Source: CAZDHT01 sp964505325 (GTDB lineage: Bacteria; Planctomycetota; PUPC01). From it: DNA of 36,313 nt. This document shows positions 1 through 7,692 of this stretch, in pieces (the stretch's first letter is position 1; every line of letters begins with the position of its first letter). The notes beneath the pieces are model-generated. The model saw only the letters and a program-made list of their open reading frames with translations. It made no database searches and was not told the origin of the DNA. A program made the position numbers and the translations under genes. The stretch lies in contig CAZDHT010000021.1 of the NCBI GenBank assembly GCA_964505325.1, forward strand, positions 1 to 36,313, in the 5' to 3' direction.

Positions 1-57
1 GGAAAGCAGCGTAAACGCTGCTTGCGCAAGAACCTGCCAAGACTGGGGATGACTCGG
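1..57. repeat. End of a palindromic dispersed repeat (family A)
   Basis: Bases 4-23 form a small hairpin, AAGCAGCG-TAAA-CGCTGCTT, followed by the motif ACTGGGGATGACTC at 42-55. The same arrangement occurs in reverse-complement orientation at 4504-4560, with the same GGAAAGCAGCGTAAAC start. A third copy of the terminal motif lies at 4809-4827. The window begins inside this copy, so its far end is not visible. It looks like one end of the element described at 4504-4827. Confidence 0.7.
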
Positions 58-412
58 CCCGCCCGGGCGTGGAAACACATGGAAAGCTGAACGCCCCGCC
101 CAGGGAAACATGCATGCTATGCGCTTTTTCGTCCTCCCACACCCTACCACCGCGCCGCCCCCCTCCCGGTTATAGCGCCCCACACCCGCCCGATGCTGCG
201 CCCGCCCGCGCCGCGTGAGTGGATGTTTCCAGTCCGGGCTGCCGAAGCGCTTGTTCGGGCAGCTCTCCAGGTGGCACGGGCATCCTGCCCGTGTTCCGTG
301 TTCCCGACACGGCCAAGATGGCCGTGCCACGATTTATGGGCGGTGACAGGCTTGAACAGGGGCAGGCGCGTTTCCCCGCGTTCAGCGTATCCGCTCCCGC
401 CGCGGACCATAA
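58..412. other. Intergenic stretch without a supported gene
   Basis: The open frames here carry no recognisable protein signal and are largely made of repeat sequence. The stretch holds the twin-hairpin repeat at 271-330 and, at its right edge, the promoter of the TPR operon. I see nothing else that I can support. Confidence 0.5.
271..330. repeat. Twin-hairpin repeat (family B, copy 1)
   Basis: Two short hairpins lie side by side: CACGGGC-ATCCT-GCCCGTG at 275-293 and CACGGCC-AAGAT-GGCCGTG at 308-326. An outer inverted repeat, GTGGCACGG (271-279) with CCGTGCCAC (322-330), encloses them. Copies of the same design occur at 7487-7595 and 22065-22107. The sequence varies but the pairing and the 5-base loops are kept, which points to a structured dispersed repeat rather than coding DNA. 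Confidence 0.7.
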
Positions 413-441
413 TTGACAGCGCCCCGCCGCGGGCTTATGAT
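413..441 (+). promoter_or_regulatory. Sigma70-type promoter of the TPR operon
   Basis: TTGACA (413-418), a 17-nt spacer, then TATGAT (436-441): a perfect -35 and a 5/6 match at -10. Transcription would begin near 448, about 45 nt before the ATG at 493. Confidence 0.75.
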
Positions 442-492
442 GTGAGTGAATGAGACGGTTCGCTTGTTCCAGCTCTTGCCGGGGAAGCCAAC

Positions 493-2448
493 ATGCAGCA
501 CCACGGAACGTTCGGCGGGACGACGCGCTCTGAGACGCGGCTGCTGGGTCTGTTGATGCTCTGCGCGCTTGCGGCGGCGCCGGCCCTGCCGGGCTGCGCC
601 GCCACGGCGCACGAGTATTTCGAGCAGGCGAAGAAGGCCACCACTCTCTCGGAGAAGGAGCGGCTTCTGTCGCTGGCGCTCGAGAAGGACCCGCGCCTGA
701 AAGACGCGCGGCTCCAGCGGGCCTGGGTGTACGTGCTGCAGGAGAAGTTTCCGGAGGCGTTCGGCGACTACGATTTTCTGCGTCAGACCACCACGTCGCT
801 CCCGGATCGTGCGGTGGTGTTTTTCTGGCGGGGCCGGGCGTTCGACCAGAACAACCAGTTCGCGGAGGCGGCGGCCAGCTACAGCGAGGCGCTGCGGATC
901 GACCCGAGGTTCCTCAATCCCTACGCCGAGCGCGCCCAGGTCTTCTTCAAGCTGGGCAAATACGCCAGTTCGATGCAGGATTACCTGGTCATGCTGGAGC
1001 GCGACATCAACCCCGAAGGGCTGGACGCCATCAAGCGGCGCAGTTCGTGGCGGTTCTGGCGCGGCGTTGCGGGCTTCTGCGCCGGCGAATGGGAGAGCGC
1101 CGCCAGCGACTTTCAGCACGCGATCCGGGGCAGCCAGTCTCCCGGCCGCAAGGCCCGCACCATCCTCTACCTGTACTTCGTGGCGTGCCGGATCGGCAGC
1201 AAGAAGAAGGCCGATGAAGTGCTGGCCGAGTATGCGAAGGAGTCACTGGCGCGGTACGGGGCCGACAAGCAGGGCACCCCGTGGATCTTCTCCGCCGTGT
1301 GGTACGTCGCCGGGCTGAACACGGAGGAGCAGTTCCTCCTGGCGTCGGAGCACACCAAGCCGCAAACGCAAGCGCGGCGGACCGCCAGCGCGTATTGCTA
1401 TATCGGCGCCCGCCACTTGGCGAACGGCGCAAAAGAGCAGGCGCTCGAAGCGTTCAAGAAGTGTGTCGAGCGCAAGGACCCCGAGATGGCGGAATACCAC
1501 ATGGCGAAGGTCGAGAGCGCCCGCCTTCTCGTCGGCGGCAAAACGGCCAACGACTACGCCAGCGAAGCGCGCAAAGCGGAAACACAGGAGGGCAAGATCA
1601 ACCTGTACACCGAAGCGCTCCGTATCAACCCCAACCACACCGATGCCCGGCTCAACCGCGCGCTGCTGTACTCGCTCACCGGCAAACACGCGCTCGCCCT
1701 CGACGACTACACCCGGCTGCTGGAGCTCTATCAGAAGCCGTCGAACCGGGCCATGGCGCTGCGATACCGGGCGTGGACGCGCGCCCAGAGCGGCGATCAC
1801 CTGGCCGCGGTCAAGGACTACGAGGCGGCGATCAAGGCCGATCCCGAGCTGTGGCAGGCGCGCGAAGGGCTGGCCGTGTCGCTGTGTTATCTTCGCCGGT
1901 ACAAGGAGGCGGCCGCCGTCTATGAGGCGCTCACCAAGCTGATCGCCGGCACCGGAATGAAGACCTTCTGGCGGGGCGAGCATGCGTTCGCCCTGTGCTG
2001 TTCGGGCGACTGGCTGGGCGCAGCGCAGGATTTCCGCGGCATCCTCCGGAAGGCGCCCGACTCGCCGATCGTTCGTGTCAACCTGTTCATCATCGAGACC
2101 AAGCTGGGCAACCGGTCTCGCGCGGCCAAGGAGTTACAGGAGTACGCAGCCAAGATCAAGATCGCCACCTGGCAGAGCGCCGCGGCGTGGCACACCGCGA
2201 ACATGCTCGACATCCCGAAGTTCCTACGGGCCTCCGAGCACTCGGAGCGCGAGACGCAGCTCCTGCGGACGTCGCGCGCCTATTACTACATCGGTGCGGT
2301 CCACCTGATCAAGGCCGACAAGCGCAGCCAGGACCAGGCCCTGCAGGCGTTCGAGAAATGCGTCCAGCTCGGTCGTCAGGTGAAGCGGGAGAGCTGGGAG
2401 TTTCGGATGGCCATCGCCGAGCTGGCGAGAAAGAAACAGCGGAGGTGA
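493..2448 (+). CDS. TPR-repeat lipoprotein
   Basis: This 651-residue protein is built almost wholly of tetratricopeptide-like helical repeats, including stretches such as AEAASYSEALRIDPRF and KINLYTEALRINPNH. The N-terminus has arginines, a hydrophobic stretch (about residues 18-33) and the lipobox L-P-G-C with Cys35, so the mature protein is probably a lipid-anchored envelope protein. TPR proteins hold other proteins together; no catalytic motif is visible, and the partner is unknown. Halves at about residues 38-300 and 350-640 resemble each other in layout (TPR units, then an alanine-rich helical segment ending in FKKCV or FEKCV), which suggests an internal duplication. A purine-rich GGGGAAG lies 5 nt before the ATG. 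The gene is followed after 4 nt by a second TPR gene with the same style of C-terminus, so the two are co-transcribed paralogues. The specific role is unassigned. Confidence 0.88.
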   Translation: MQHHGTFGGTTRSETRLLGLLMLCALAAAPALPGCAATAHEYFEQAKKATTLSEKERLLSLALEKDPRLKDARLQRAWVYVLQEKFPEAFGDYDFLRQTTTSLPDRAVVFFWRGRAFDQNNQFAEAAASYSEALRIDPRFLNPYAERAQVFFKLGKYASSMQDYLVMLERDINPEGLDAIKRRSSWRFWRGVAGFCAGEWESAASDFQHAIRGSQSPGRKARTILYLYFVACRIGSKKKADEVLAEYAKESLARYGADKQGTPWIFSAVWYVAGLNTEEQFLLASEHTKPQTQARRTASAYCYIGARHLANGAKEQALEAFKKCVERKDPEMAEYHMAKVESARLLVGGKTANDYASEARKAETQEGKINLYTEALRINPNHTDARLNRALLYSLTGKHALALDDYTRLLELYQKPSNRAMALRYRAWTRAQSGDHLAAVKDYEAAIKADPELWQAREGLAVSLCYLRRYKEAAAVYEALTKLIAGTGMKTFWRGEHAFALCCSGDWLGAAQDFRGILRKAPDSPIVRVNLFIIETKLGNRSRAAKELQEYAAKIKIATWQSAAAWHTANMLDIPKFLRASEHSERETQLLRTSRAYYYIGAVHLIKADKRSQDQALQAFEKCVQLGRQVKRESWEFRMAIAELARKKQRR

Positions 2449-2452
2449 GGCC

Positions 2453-3667
2453 GTGAAGCTGATGCTGCTGCTGGCCTGTTCGGTGGTCAACGCCGCGCCG
2501 CCCGCCGCTGTCGGCGGGACCGGCGTCACCGCCGCGGACTACTACCGCCGCGCCTTCCACGTCGCCCGCCCCGAGAAACGAATCGAACTGCTCACCAAGG
2601 CGCTGGCGCGAAATCCCAACCACGTGCCCTCACTGAGGCACCGCTCGGCGCTGTACGCCATGCTGGGCAAGAAGAAGCTCGCCTTTGCCGACGGGGCCCG
2701 GGCGGCCGAACTGGCGCCCGGAGACCCGACCATCAACTCGCTCGCCGGCTCCAAGGCCGAAGACCTCAAGCTGTACGAACAGGCCGCGCGGTTCTATCGG
2801 CGGGCGCTCGCGTTCGACCGGAACCGGGTGCCGGCACGGGCGCGCCTGGTCGACGTGCTCGTCAAGCTGCGCCAGGTCAAAGCGGCGCTGGAACAGGCGA
2901 ACGTCCTCGTCGAACACCGCCCCGAGATGGACTATCCGTACTCCATCCGCGCCGACGCCCACGAATGGAACGACCAGTTTGCCGAGGCCGTTCGCGACCT
3001 CACCGTGCTGATCGACCGCCATCCGAACGACCCGAAGTACACCCAGAGCTACCTGCGCCGATGCATCAACTACCGGTTCCTGGGCGAGGGTGCGAAGGCG
3101 CTGGCCGACGCCGAGAAAGCCCTCCAGCTCAAGGGAAACACCTCCTTCGGCCTCGCCGCACGCGGGTGCTCGTACGAGGTGCTCGGCCAGCTCGACAAGG
3201 CGTTCGACGATTACCAGAAGGCGGCGGAGTTCAAGGACGACCGCCGCTACTTCATGATCTGGTCCTGCATCATCCTTCGCAAGCTCGGAAAGCGCCCCGA
3301 GGCCGACAAGCTCATCCAGAACTTCCTCAAGGAGCTGAAAGACGACAAGTGGATCGCGCCCGTCATCAAGTACCTCGCCGGCGAAATGGCTGAGAAGGAC
3401 GTGTTCAAGCTCGCCCTCGACAAGGACCCGGAGACAACACGCGAGCAACTCTGCGAGGCGTACTACTACGTCGGCGCATGCTACATGGCCGACAAGAAAT
3501 ACGCCGAGGCCGAGGCTCTGTTCAAGAAATGCCTCGCACAGCGGGTCAACAACTTCTACGAACACGGCTTTGCCATTCGCGACCTGCGGACCATCCGGAA
3601 GCGCCGGGCGGAGAAGGGCGCCGGGAAGAATCTCCAAGGCAATCGAGACACGGGCGAACAGAAGTAA
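2453..3667 (+). CDS. TPR-repeat exported protein
   Basis: This is a 404-residue TPR protein and a probable paralogue of the preceding gene: it shares the style of repeats (RIELLTKALARNPNH) and the C-terminal YYYVGACYMADKKYAEAEALFKKC segment type. It starts with GTG. The start is fixed by a near-perfect Shine-Dalgarno sequence, GGAGGTGA (2441-2448), which overlaps the stop of the upstream gene, so translation is probably coupled. The first 15 residues (MKLMLLL...VNA) look like a short signal peptide with a possible A-x-A-type cleavage, but without a lipobox cysteine. Repeats run from about residue 28 to 390. The tail is strongly basic (about residues 378-395). No enzymatic motif is seen. A periplasmic or cell-surface scaffold partner of the upstream lipoprotein is a reasonable inference. 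Confidence 0.88.
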   Translation: MKLMLLLACSVVNAAPPAAVGGTGVTAADYYRRAFHVARPEKRIELLTKALARNPNHVPSLRHRSALYAMLGKKKLAFADGARAAELAPGDPTINSLAGSKAEDLKLYEQAARFYRRALAFDRNRVPARARLVDVLVKLRQVKAALEQANVLVEHRPEMDYPYSIRADAHEWNDQFAEAVRDLTVLIDRHPNDPKYTQSYLRRCINYRFLGEGAKALADAEKALQLKGNTSFGLAARGCSYEVLGQLDKAFDDYQKAAEFKDDRRYFMIWSCIILRKLGKRPEADKLIQNFLKELKDDKWIAPVIKYLAGEMAEKDVFKLALDKDPETTREQLCEAYYYVGACYMADKKYAEAEALFKKCLAQRVNNFYEHGFAIRDLRTIRKRRAEKGAGKNLQGNRDTGEQK

Positions 3668-3810
3668 GCGCCGTCGCATCGGACCACGGGCGCACCGGCC
3701 CACCAGACATCGAGCATGGTGTGCGGAAACCCTTCAGCCGTCCGAAGCTCTGCGGCGCAAGAACGTGTCAGGACTGCTCTCTGGAGACCGGCCCCCGACC
3801 GATCCGCACG

Positions 3811-4188
3811 TCACGGCCGAAACACCTTCATCTCCAACTCCCCGATAGGCCGGTAGTGCTTCCGGTTGCCGGTGCAGAGCACGGCGCGGTTCTCCACCGC
3901 CGTGGCCGCGACGAGCGCGTCGCCCATGCGCATCCCCGCTTTCAGACCGTACTCCTCAATATAGATGGACGCCCGGTGCCCGATGTTCTCGGTCAGCGGA
4001 AGGACCCGAAACCCGAAGTCGGAAAGGAAGCTCCTTATGCATTTCGCCTCCTGCTGGTCGCGTGCGCCCTGGAGCAGCTCCATGTAGGTGACCGTCGACA
4101 GCAAGCGCTCGGGCGTCCGCTCCACGAGCGCGGCGGCCCTCTCGTTCCCGCGAAACACCCAGATCAGCACGTCGGTGTCAAAGAGCAT
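3811..4188 (-). CDS. vapC: VapC-type PIN-domain toxin
   Basis: This 125-residue protein has the usual length and motif order of a VapC PIN-domain ribonuclease. The acidic, metal-binding residues are visible as Asp4/Asp6 (LFDTDVLIW), Glu37 (YMELLQGA), Asp90 (MGDALVAATA) and the closing TGNRKHY segment. VapC toxins cut RNA, commonly tRNA, when freed from their antitoxin. The ATG lies inside the antitoxin gene (11-bp overlap), the normal antitoxin-first order, and there is no strong ribosome site of its own, which suggests translational coupling. All catalytic acids are present, so the toxin looks intact. The RNA target cannot be read from sequence. Confidence 0.93.
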   Translation of the reverse strand: MLFDTDVLIWVFRGNERAAALVERTPERLLSTVTYMELLQGARDQQEAKCIRSFLSDFGFRVLPLTENIGHRASIYIEEYGLKAGMRMGDALVAATAVENRAVLCTGNRKHYRPIGELEMKVFRP

Positions 4189-4429
4189 CCACGCGTCCCC
4201 TTCTCATCTTCCGCACCGCCCGGTCCACGTCCCGGAGATCGCCGCGGTCACGCCACATGCCGAACGCGGCGTGCTCCGACACCGCCGGCGACCGGTCTTC
4301 GGGGCCGTTGGCAGGATAGATGACCCCCTTCTTCTTGCCTCGGTGCAGGATGGTCACAGGCTCCCCGCGCGCCAAGGCACGCAACACGTCGCTCATCCGT
4401 CGCCTCAGATCCAGAATCGAAGCTTTCAT
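4178..4429 (-). CDS. Phd/YefM-like antitoxin
   Basis: This 83-residue protein begins MKASILDLRRRMSDVLR, followed by GEPVTILHRGKKKGVIYP. That is the layout of the Phd/YefM fold: a short strand, a helix, then a basic hairpin that binds operator DNA. The C-terminal part is charged and probably wraps around the toxin. I chose the ATG at 4429 because GGTGGAGA lies 6 nt upstream; an in-frame TTG at 4450 would add 7 residues but has weaker support. The gene precedes and overlaps the toxin gene. A promoter with an overlapping inverted repeat lies immediately upstream, as expected for an autoregulated toxin-antitoxin operon. Confidence 0.85.
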   Translation of the reverse strand: MKASILDLRRRMSDVLRALARGEPVTILHRGKKKGVIYPANGPEDRSPAVSEHAAFGMWRDRGDLRDVDRAVRKMRRGRVDAL

Positions 4430-4451
4430 GGCTTGATCTCCACCCTTCAAC

Positions 4452-4491
4452 TGTGCACATTAAGTGTACACTCTGTCCCCCCAAGTGTCAA
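4452..4491 (-). promoter_or_regulatory. Toxin-antitoxin promoter with overlapping operator
   Basis: On the minus strand, TTGACA (4491-4486) and TACACT (4468-4463) are separated by exactly 17 nt. An imperfect inverted repeat, TGTGCAC (4452-4458) and GTGTACA (4464-4470) around a 5-nt centre, covers the -10 element. A repressor bound there would block the polymerase, so this is the likely binding site of the antitoxin or the toxin-antitoxin complex. Confidence 0.75.
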
Positions 4492-4503
4492 CCCGAATCT
4501 GCG

Positions 4504-4827
4504 CTGAGTCATCCCCAGTTTTCCTAGGCTTTTGGCTAAGCAGTGTTTACGCTGCTTTCCGGGCCCGCCGCACGCGGGCGAGAATAGGCCCCCGCTTCAG
4601 CGGGGGTCGGGCGGCGTCCGGCCCTCGTTCCAGGCCCAGCCCCGTTTACGGGGCTTGCCAGGGTCGGCTGAAGCCCTCTGAGAAGCCCCGTGAACGGGGC
4701 TTCAGCCCAAAGACAGAGCCCGGCCGGTACGACCCCGCCTGAAGGCGGGGCCTATTCTCGAGCCTGTCGCTCCTCGCGAAGGCCCGTGAACGGGCCTTTC
4801 GCCCAGCCAAAACTGGGGATCACTCAG
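4504..4827. repeat. MITE-like nested inverted-repeat element (family A)
   Basis: Terminal inverted repeats of 19 bp with one mismatch bound this 324-bp stretch: CTGAGTCATCCCCAGTTTT at 4504-4522 against its complement at 4809-4827. Inside is a second inverted pair, GAGAATAGGCCCC (near 4580) and GGGGCCTATTCTC (near 4747). Several strong hairpins are also present, for example CCCCCGC-TTCA-GCGGGGG near 4590, GCCCCG-TTTA-CGGGGC near 4640, GAAGCCCCG-TGAA-CGGGGCTTC near 4683 and GGCCCG-TGAA-CGGGCC near 4782. No coding potential is credible. The layout resembles a non-autonomous palindromic element; no transposase is in the window. Confidence 0.7.
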
Positions 4828-4846
4828 GAATCTGCGATTGCATTTC

Positions 4847-4875
4847 TTGACTCGGGGAGAACTCCACGCTATGCT
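4847..4875 (+). promoter_or_regulatory. ligA promoter
   Basis: TTGACT (4847-4852), a 17-nt spacer, then TATGCT (4870-4875). Transcription would start near 4882, giving ligA an untranslated leader of about 155 nt that contains the hairpins at 4946-5028. Confidence 0.65.
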
Positions 4876-4945
4876 CTGTGCCAGGTGCCGCTTCCGTCCT
4901 GAGCGAAGCGAAGAATCTCTCGACGGCGAGAATGACGACGATCCA

Positions 4946-5028
4946 CAGCCCCGAAGGGGCGGAATACGACAGCCCAGGGCGAAGCCCTGGGGAAGCCGGC
5001 GGGCAAACGCAGGAAGCCCTGTAAGGGC
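4946..5028. repeat. Triple-hairpin repeat in the ligA leader
   Basis: Three small stem-loops follow one another: AGCCCC-GAA-GGGGC (about 4947-4960), CCCAGGGC-GAA-GCCCTGGG (4973-4991) and GCCCT-GTA-AGGGC (5016-5028). The last ends 8 nt before the ligA ATG and partly covers the only ribosome-site-like sequence, AAGGGCGG. The sequence looks like an inserted repeat; whether it affects ligA translation is open. Confidence 0.55.
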
Positions 5029-5036
5029 GGCATCGC

Positions 5037-7058
5037 ATGGCCAAAGATCCCCGCAACCGAATCAGCGAACTCCGCGAACTCATCAATCACCACAATTACC
5101 GCTACTACGTCCTCGACGATCCGGAGGTCTCGGACGCCGAGTACGACCGCCTGCTGCGCGAGCTCGAAGCACTCGAAGAAGCGCACCCCGAATTGGTCAC
5201 GCCCGACTCGCCGACGCAGCGGGTCGGCGCCGCGCCCGCCGACGAGTTCAAGCCCGTCGAGCACGCCGTGCCCATGCTCAGCCTGGGGAACGAGATGGAC
5301 GAGGACGGGATCCGCAAGTGGTACACCGACCGGGTCCTCAAGCCGCTCGGCGTGGCGGGGGACGTGGAGTTGGTCGCCGAGCCGAAGCTCGACGGACTCG
5401 CGGTCGAGCTGGTCTATGAGAACGGCGTGCTCACCTCCGGCTCGACCCGCGGCGACGGCTTCACCGGCGAGGACGTCACCAGCAACATCCGCACCATCCG
5501 CTCGGTGCCGCAACATCTCATCGAGAAGGGCGGGACGGTCCCGTCTCTCCTCGAGGCCCGCGGCGAAGTCTATATGGAGAAGAAGCGGTTCGACGACATG
5601 AATCGCCGCCAGGCGGAGGCGGGCGAGAAGCTGTTCGCCAATCCGCGCAACGCCGCCGCCGGCAGCCTCCGCCAGCTCGATCCCCGCATCACCGCCTCGC
5701 GGCCGCTCGACATCTTTCTCTACGGGGTCGGCCGCGTCACCGGCGCCCGGTTCGAGACGCACGCCGAGTCGCTCGACTTCCTCCGCTCGGTCGGGCTCAA
5801 GACCGTCCGCCAGAGCCGCGTGTGCAAGTCCATCGACGAGGCGCTCGAATACTACCGCGAGATGATGAGCCGGCGCGACGACCTGCCCTACGAGACTGAC
5901 GGCGTCGTGCTCAAGGTCAATGACCTCGAGCAGCAGGAGGCGCTGGGCGTCCGGTCGCGCAGCCCGCGCCACGCCATTGCCGCCAAGTTCCCCGCACGGC
6001 AGGAGACCACGAAGCTCCTCGACATCACCGTCCAGGTCGGCCGGACCGGCGCGCTGACCCCCGTCGCCGAACTCGAGCCGGTCCGCGTGGGCGGGGTCGA
6101 GGTCCGCCGCGCCACATTGCACAACGAGGACGAGATCGCACGGAAAGACGTGCGCATCGGCGACACCGTCGTCATCCAGCGCGCCGGCGACGTGATCCCA
6201 CAAGTCGTGATGCCGATCACGGAGAGGCGCACCGGCAGAGAGAAGAAGTTCAAGATGCCGAAGAAGTGCCCCGTGTGCGGCGCGGATGCGACCCGCCCCG
6301 AAGGCGACGCGGTGCGACGGTGCGTGGGCATCGCGTGCCCGGCGCAACTCAGGGGCACCATCGAGGTCTTCGCGTCGAAAGGCGCGATGGACATCGAGGG
6401 CCTGGGCACCAAGCTCGTCGAGCAGATCGTCGACGGTGGCCGTGTCAAGGACCCGGCCGACCTGTATGGCCTGACGCTCGAGGACTGGGCCGGGCTGGAG
6501 CGGATGGCGGAGAAATCCGCGCAGAATCTGCTCGACGCGCTGGAGGCGAGCAAGGAACGCCCGCTCAGCCGCGTTCTGTTCGCACTGGGCATCCGCAACG
6601 TGGGCGAGCACGTCGCCGACATCCTCGCCTCACATTTCGCCGGCATCGACGCGGTCGTGAGCGCGTCGGTGGAGCAGCTTGAGGAGATCGGTGAGGTCGG
6701 TCCCATCGTCGCGCAGTCCGTCGTCGACTTCTTCTCGAACGAAGCCAACCGCGAAGTGGTCGAGCGGCTGAAGCAGGCCGGGCTCACGGCATTGGCAGGG
6801 GGGGGCGCCGCCGTGGTCGAGGCCAAGGGCGACGCGTTCGCCGGACAGACGTTCGTCTTCACGGGGAAGCTCGAACAGATGACCCGCAACGAAGCGGAGG
6901 AGAAGGTGCGGCAGCTCGGCGGGCGGGCCGCGTCGAGCGTCAGCAAGAAGACCGACTACGTCGTCGCCGGCCCCGGCGCCGGCACCAAGCTCGCCAAGGC
7001 CGAGCAGCTCGGCGTTGCCGTCATCAGCGAAGACGATTTCCTGAAGATGTGCGAGTAG
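5037..7058 (+). CDS. ligA: NAD-dependent DNA ligase LigA
   Basis: This 673-residue protein has the full length and domain order of LigA, which seals nicks in DNA with NAD+ during replication and repair. The N-terminal Ia domain includes the YRYYVLDDPEVSDAEYD segment. It is followed by the nucleotidyltransferase domain with the adenylated Lys117 in EPKLDG (115-120), an OB-fold, and a four-cysteine zinc finger (Cys411, Cys414, Cys429, Cys434). Helix-hairpin-helix repeats (about 440-580) and a C-terminal BRCT domain (about 598-673, with TFVFTGKL) complete it. The start at MAKDPRNRISEL agrees with family N-termini. The gene is on its own between repeat-rich intergenic regions and has its own promoter. 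It appears intact, with all catalytic residues in place. Confidence 0.98.
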   Translation: MAKDPRNRISELRELINHHNYRYYVLDDPEVSDAEYDRLLRELEALEEAHPELVTPDSPTQRVGAAPADEFKPVEHAVPMLSLGNEMDEDGIRKWYTDRVLKPLGVAGDVELVAEPKLDGLAVELVYENGVLTSGSTRGDGFTGEDVTSNIRTIRSVPQHLIEKGGTVPSLLEARGEVYMEKKRFDDMNRRQAEAGEKLFANPRNAAAGSLRQLDPRITASRPLDIFLYGVGRVTGARFETHAESLDFLRSVGLKTVRQSRVCKSIDEALEYYREMMSRRDDLPYETDGVVLKVNDLEQQEALGVRSRSPRHAIAAKFPARQETTKLLDITVQVGRTGALTPVAELEPVRVGGVEVRRATLHNEDEIARKDVRIGDTVVIQRAGDVIPQVVMPITERRTGREKKFKMPKKCPVCGADATRPEGDAVRRCVGIACPAQLRGTIEVFASKGAMDIEGLGTKLVEQIVDGGRVKDPADLYGLTLEDWAGLERMAEKSAQNLLDALEASKERPLSRVLFALGIRNVGEHVADILASHFAGIDAVVSASVEQLEEIGEVGPIVAQSVVDFFSNEANREVVERLKQAGLTALAGGGAAVVEAKGDAFAGQTFVFTGKLEQMTRNEAEEKVRQLGGRAASSVSKKTDYVVAGPGAGTKLAKAEQLGVAVISEDDFLKMCE

Positions 7059-7359
7059 AAAAGCGCCGACCGCGCGGCAGGAAGCCTGCGCGGGGAGTTT
7101 GTGGAGCAAACCCGAAAGCCGTTCCGAAGGAACGACTCAGTCTCCGCTCGGCGGACTCTCCTGAAAAGCGGCGTCAAGCCGCCGCAGTCCAAAGGTCGCC
7201 TGCGGCGACCCGCGCGTCGGCGGTTGACGGGCCCCGCTCCCCGGAATTGAGGGAGGCGCCCAAGTTTCTCGGGGAATTCTCCGAAGCTGCAAGTCACTGG
7301 AACCCAATATGATACATCGATATGCCGCTTCTGCGAGTGGATAAAATGCGTTTCGGGGC

Positions 7360-7398
7360 TTGACAGCGGGCCGATTGTGTGACATAATTATGGCACAC
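7360..7398 (+). promoter_or_regulatory. Orphan promoter with dyad operator
   Basis: TTGACA (7360-7365), 17 nt, then CATAAT (7383-7388) makes a near-consensus promoter. A 22-bp near-perfect palindrome at 7377-7398 (half-sites GTGTGACATAA and TTATGGCACAC, 10 of 11 paired) straddles the -10 element, as an operator would. Transcription would begin near 7395. No credible gene follows for almost 1 kb in this direction. Confidence 0.6.
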
Positions 7399-7486
7399 GG
7401 GGTGTTGTTACTCATCCGGCAGCACCAGTCCTTTGCTGGCGTTTCCATCACGAAGCTCGGTGCCCGGCACCGACCTGGGGCAGTTC

Positions 7487-7595
7487 GTGGCACGGGCTTC
7501 CAGCCCGTGAGAAATCACGGCCAAGCCTGCCCTGCCTGTCCGGCGAAGCCACAGGCGAAGCCGGGAGCGGAGCCGAAGGGATGGCCGTGGCACGG
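7487..7595. repeat. Twin-hairpin repeat (family B, copy 2, interrupted)
   Basis: The left hairpin CACGGGC-TTCCA-GCCCGTG lies at 7491-7509. The right hairpin, CACGGCC (7516-7522) with GGCCGTG (7583-7589), is split by about 60 bp of other sequence that itself contains GGCGAAGCC-type repeats. This looks like a repeat inserted into a repeat. Confidence 0.55.
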
Positions 7596-7648
7596 TTTCA
7601 AGATAGTCTTTTAGTCCGCAGCTCTCTTCCGCTGCTGGCGTGCGGGTT

Positions 7649-7692
7649 GATGGTGAATATTTTTTCGCACGTGCGAAAAAATATTCACCATC
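7649..7692. repeat. Perfect 44-bp palindrome
   Basis: Bases 7649-7670 and 7671-7692 are exact reverse complements with no spacer; the half-site contains AATATTTTTTCGCAC. It is AT-rich in a GC-rich surrounding. It can fold as a 22-bp hairpin or cruciform. It could serve as a transcription stop for the orphan promoter upstream, although no T-run follows it, or be a protein-binding or mobile palindrome. Confidence 0.85.

Noticed and set aside
3668..3810. Gene or terminator between the second TPR gene and vapC
   Set aside because: The 143 bp hold no frame with a ribosome site and no convincing hairpin with a T-run.
4869..6611. 580-codon open frame opposite ligA
   Set aside because: It shadows a complete ligase with all motifs, and its predicted protein is dominated by repeats of Leu, Arg, Val and Asp typical of reverse frames.
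7360..7614. 84-codon frame starting at the orphan promoter
   Set aside because: Its first codons overlap the promoter itself, and most of its length is translated family B repeat (TGFQPV, NHGQACP). There is no ribosome site.
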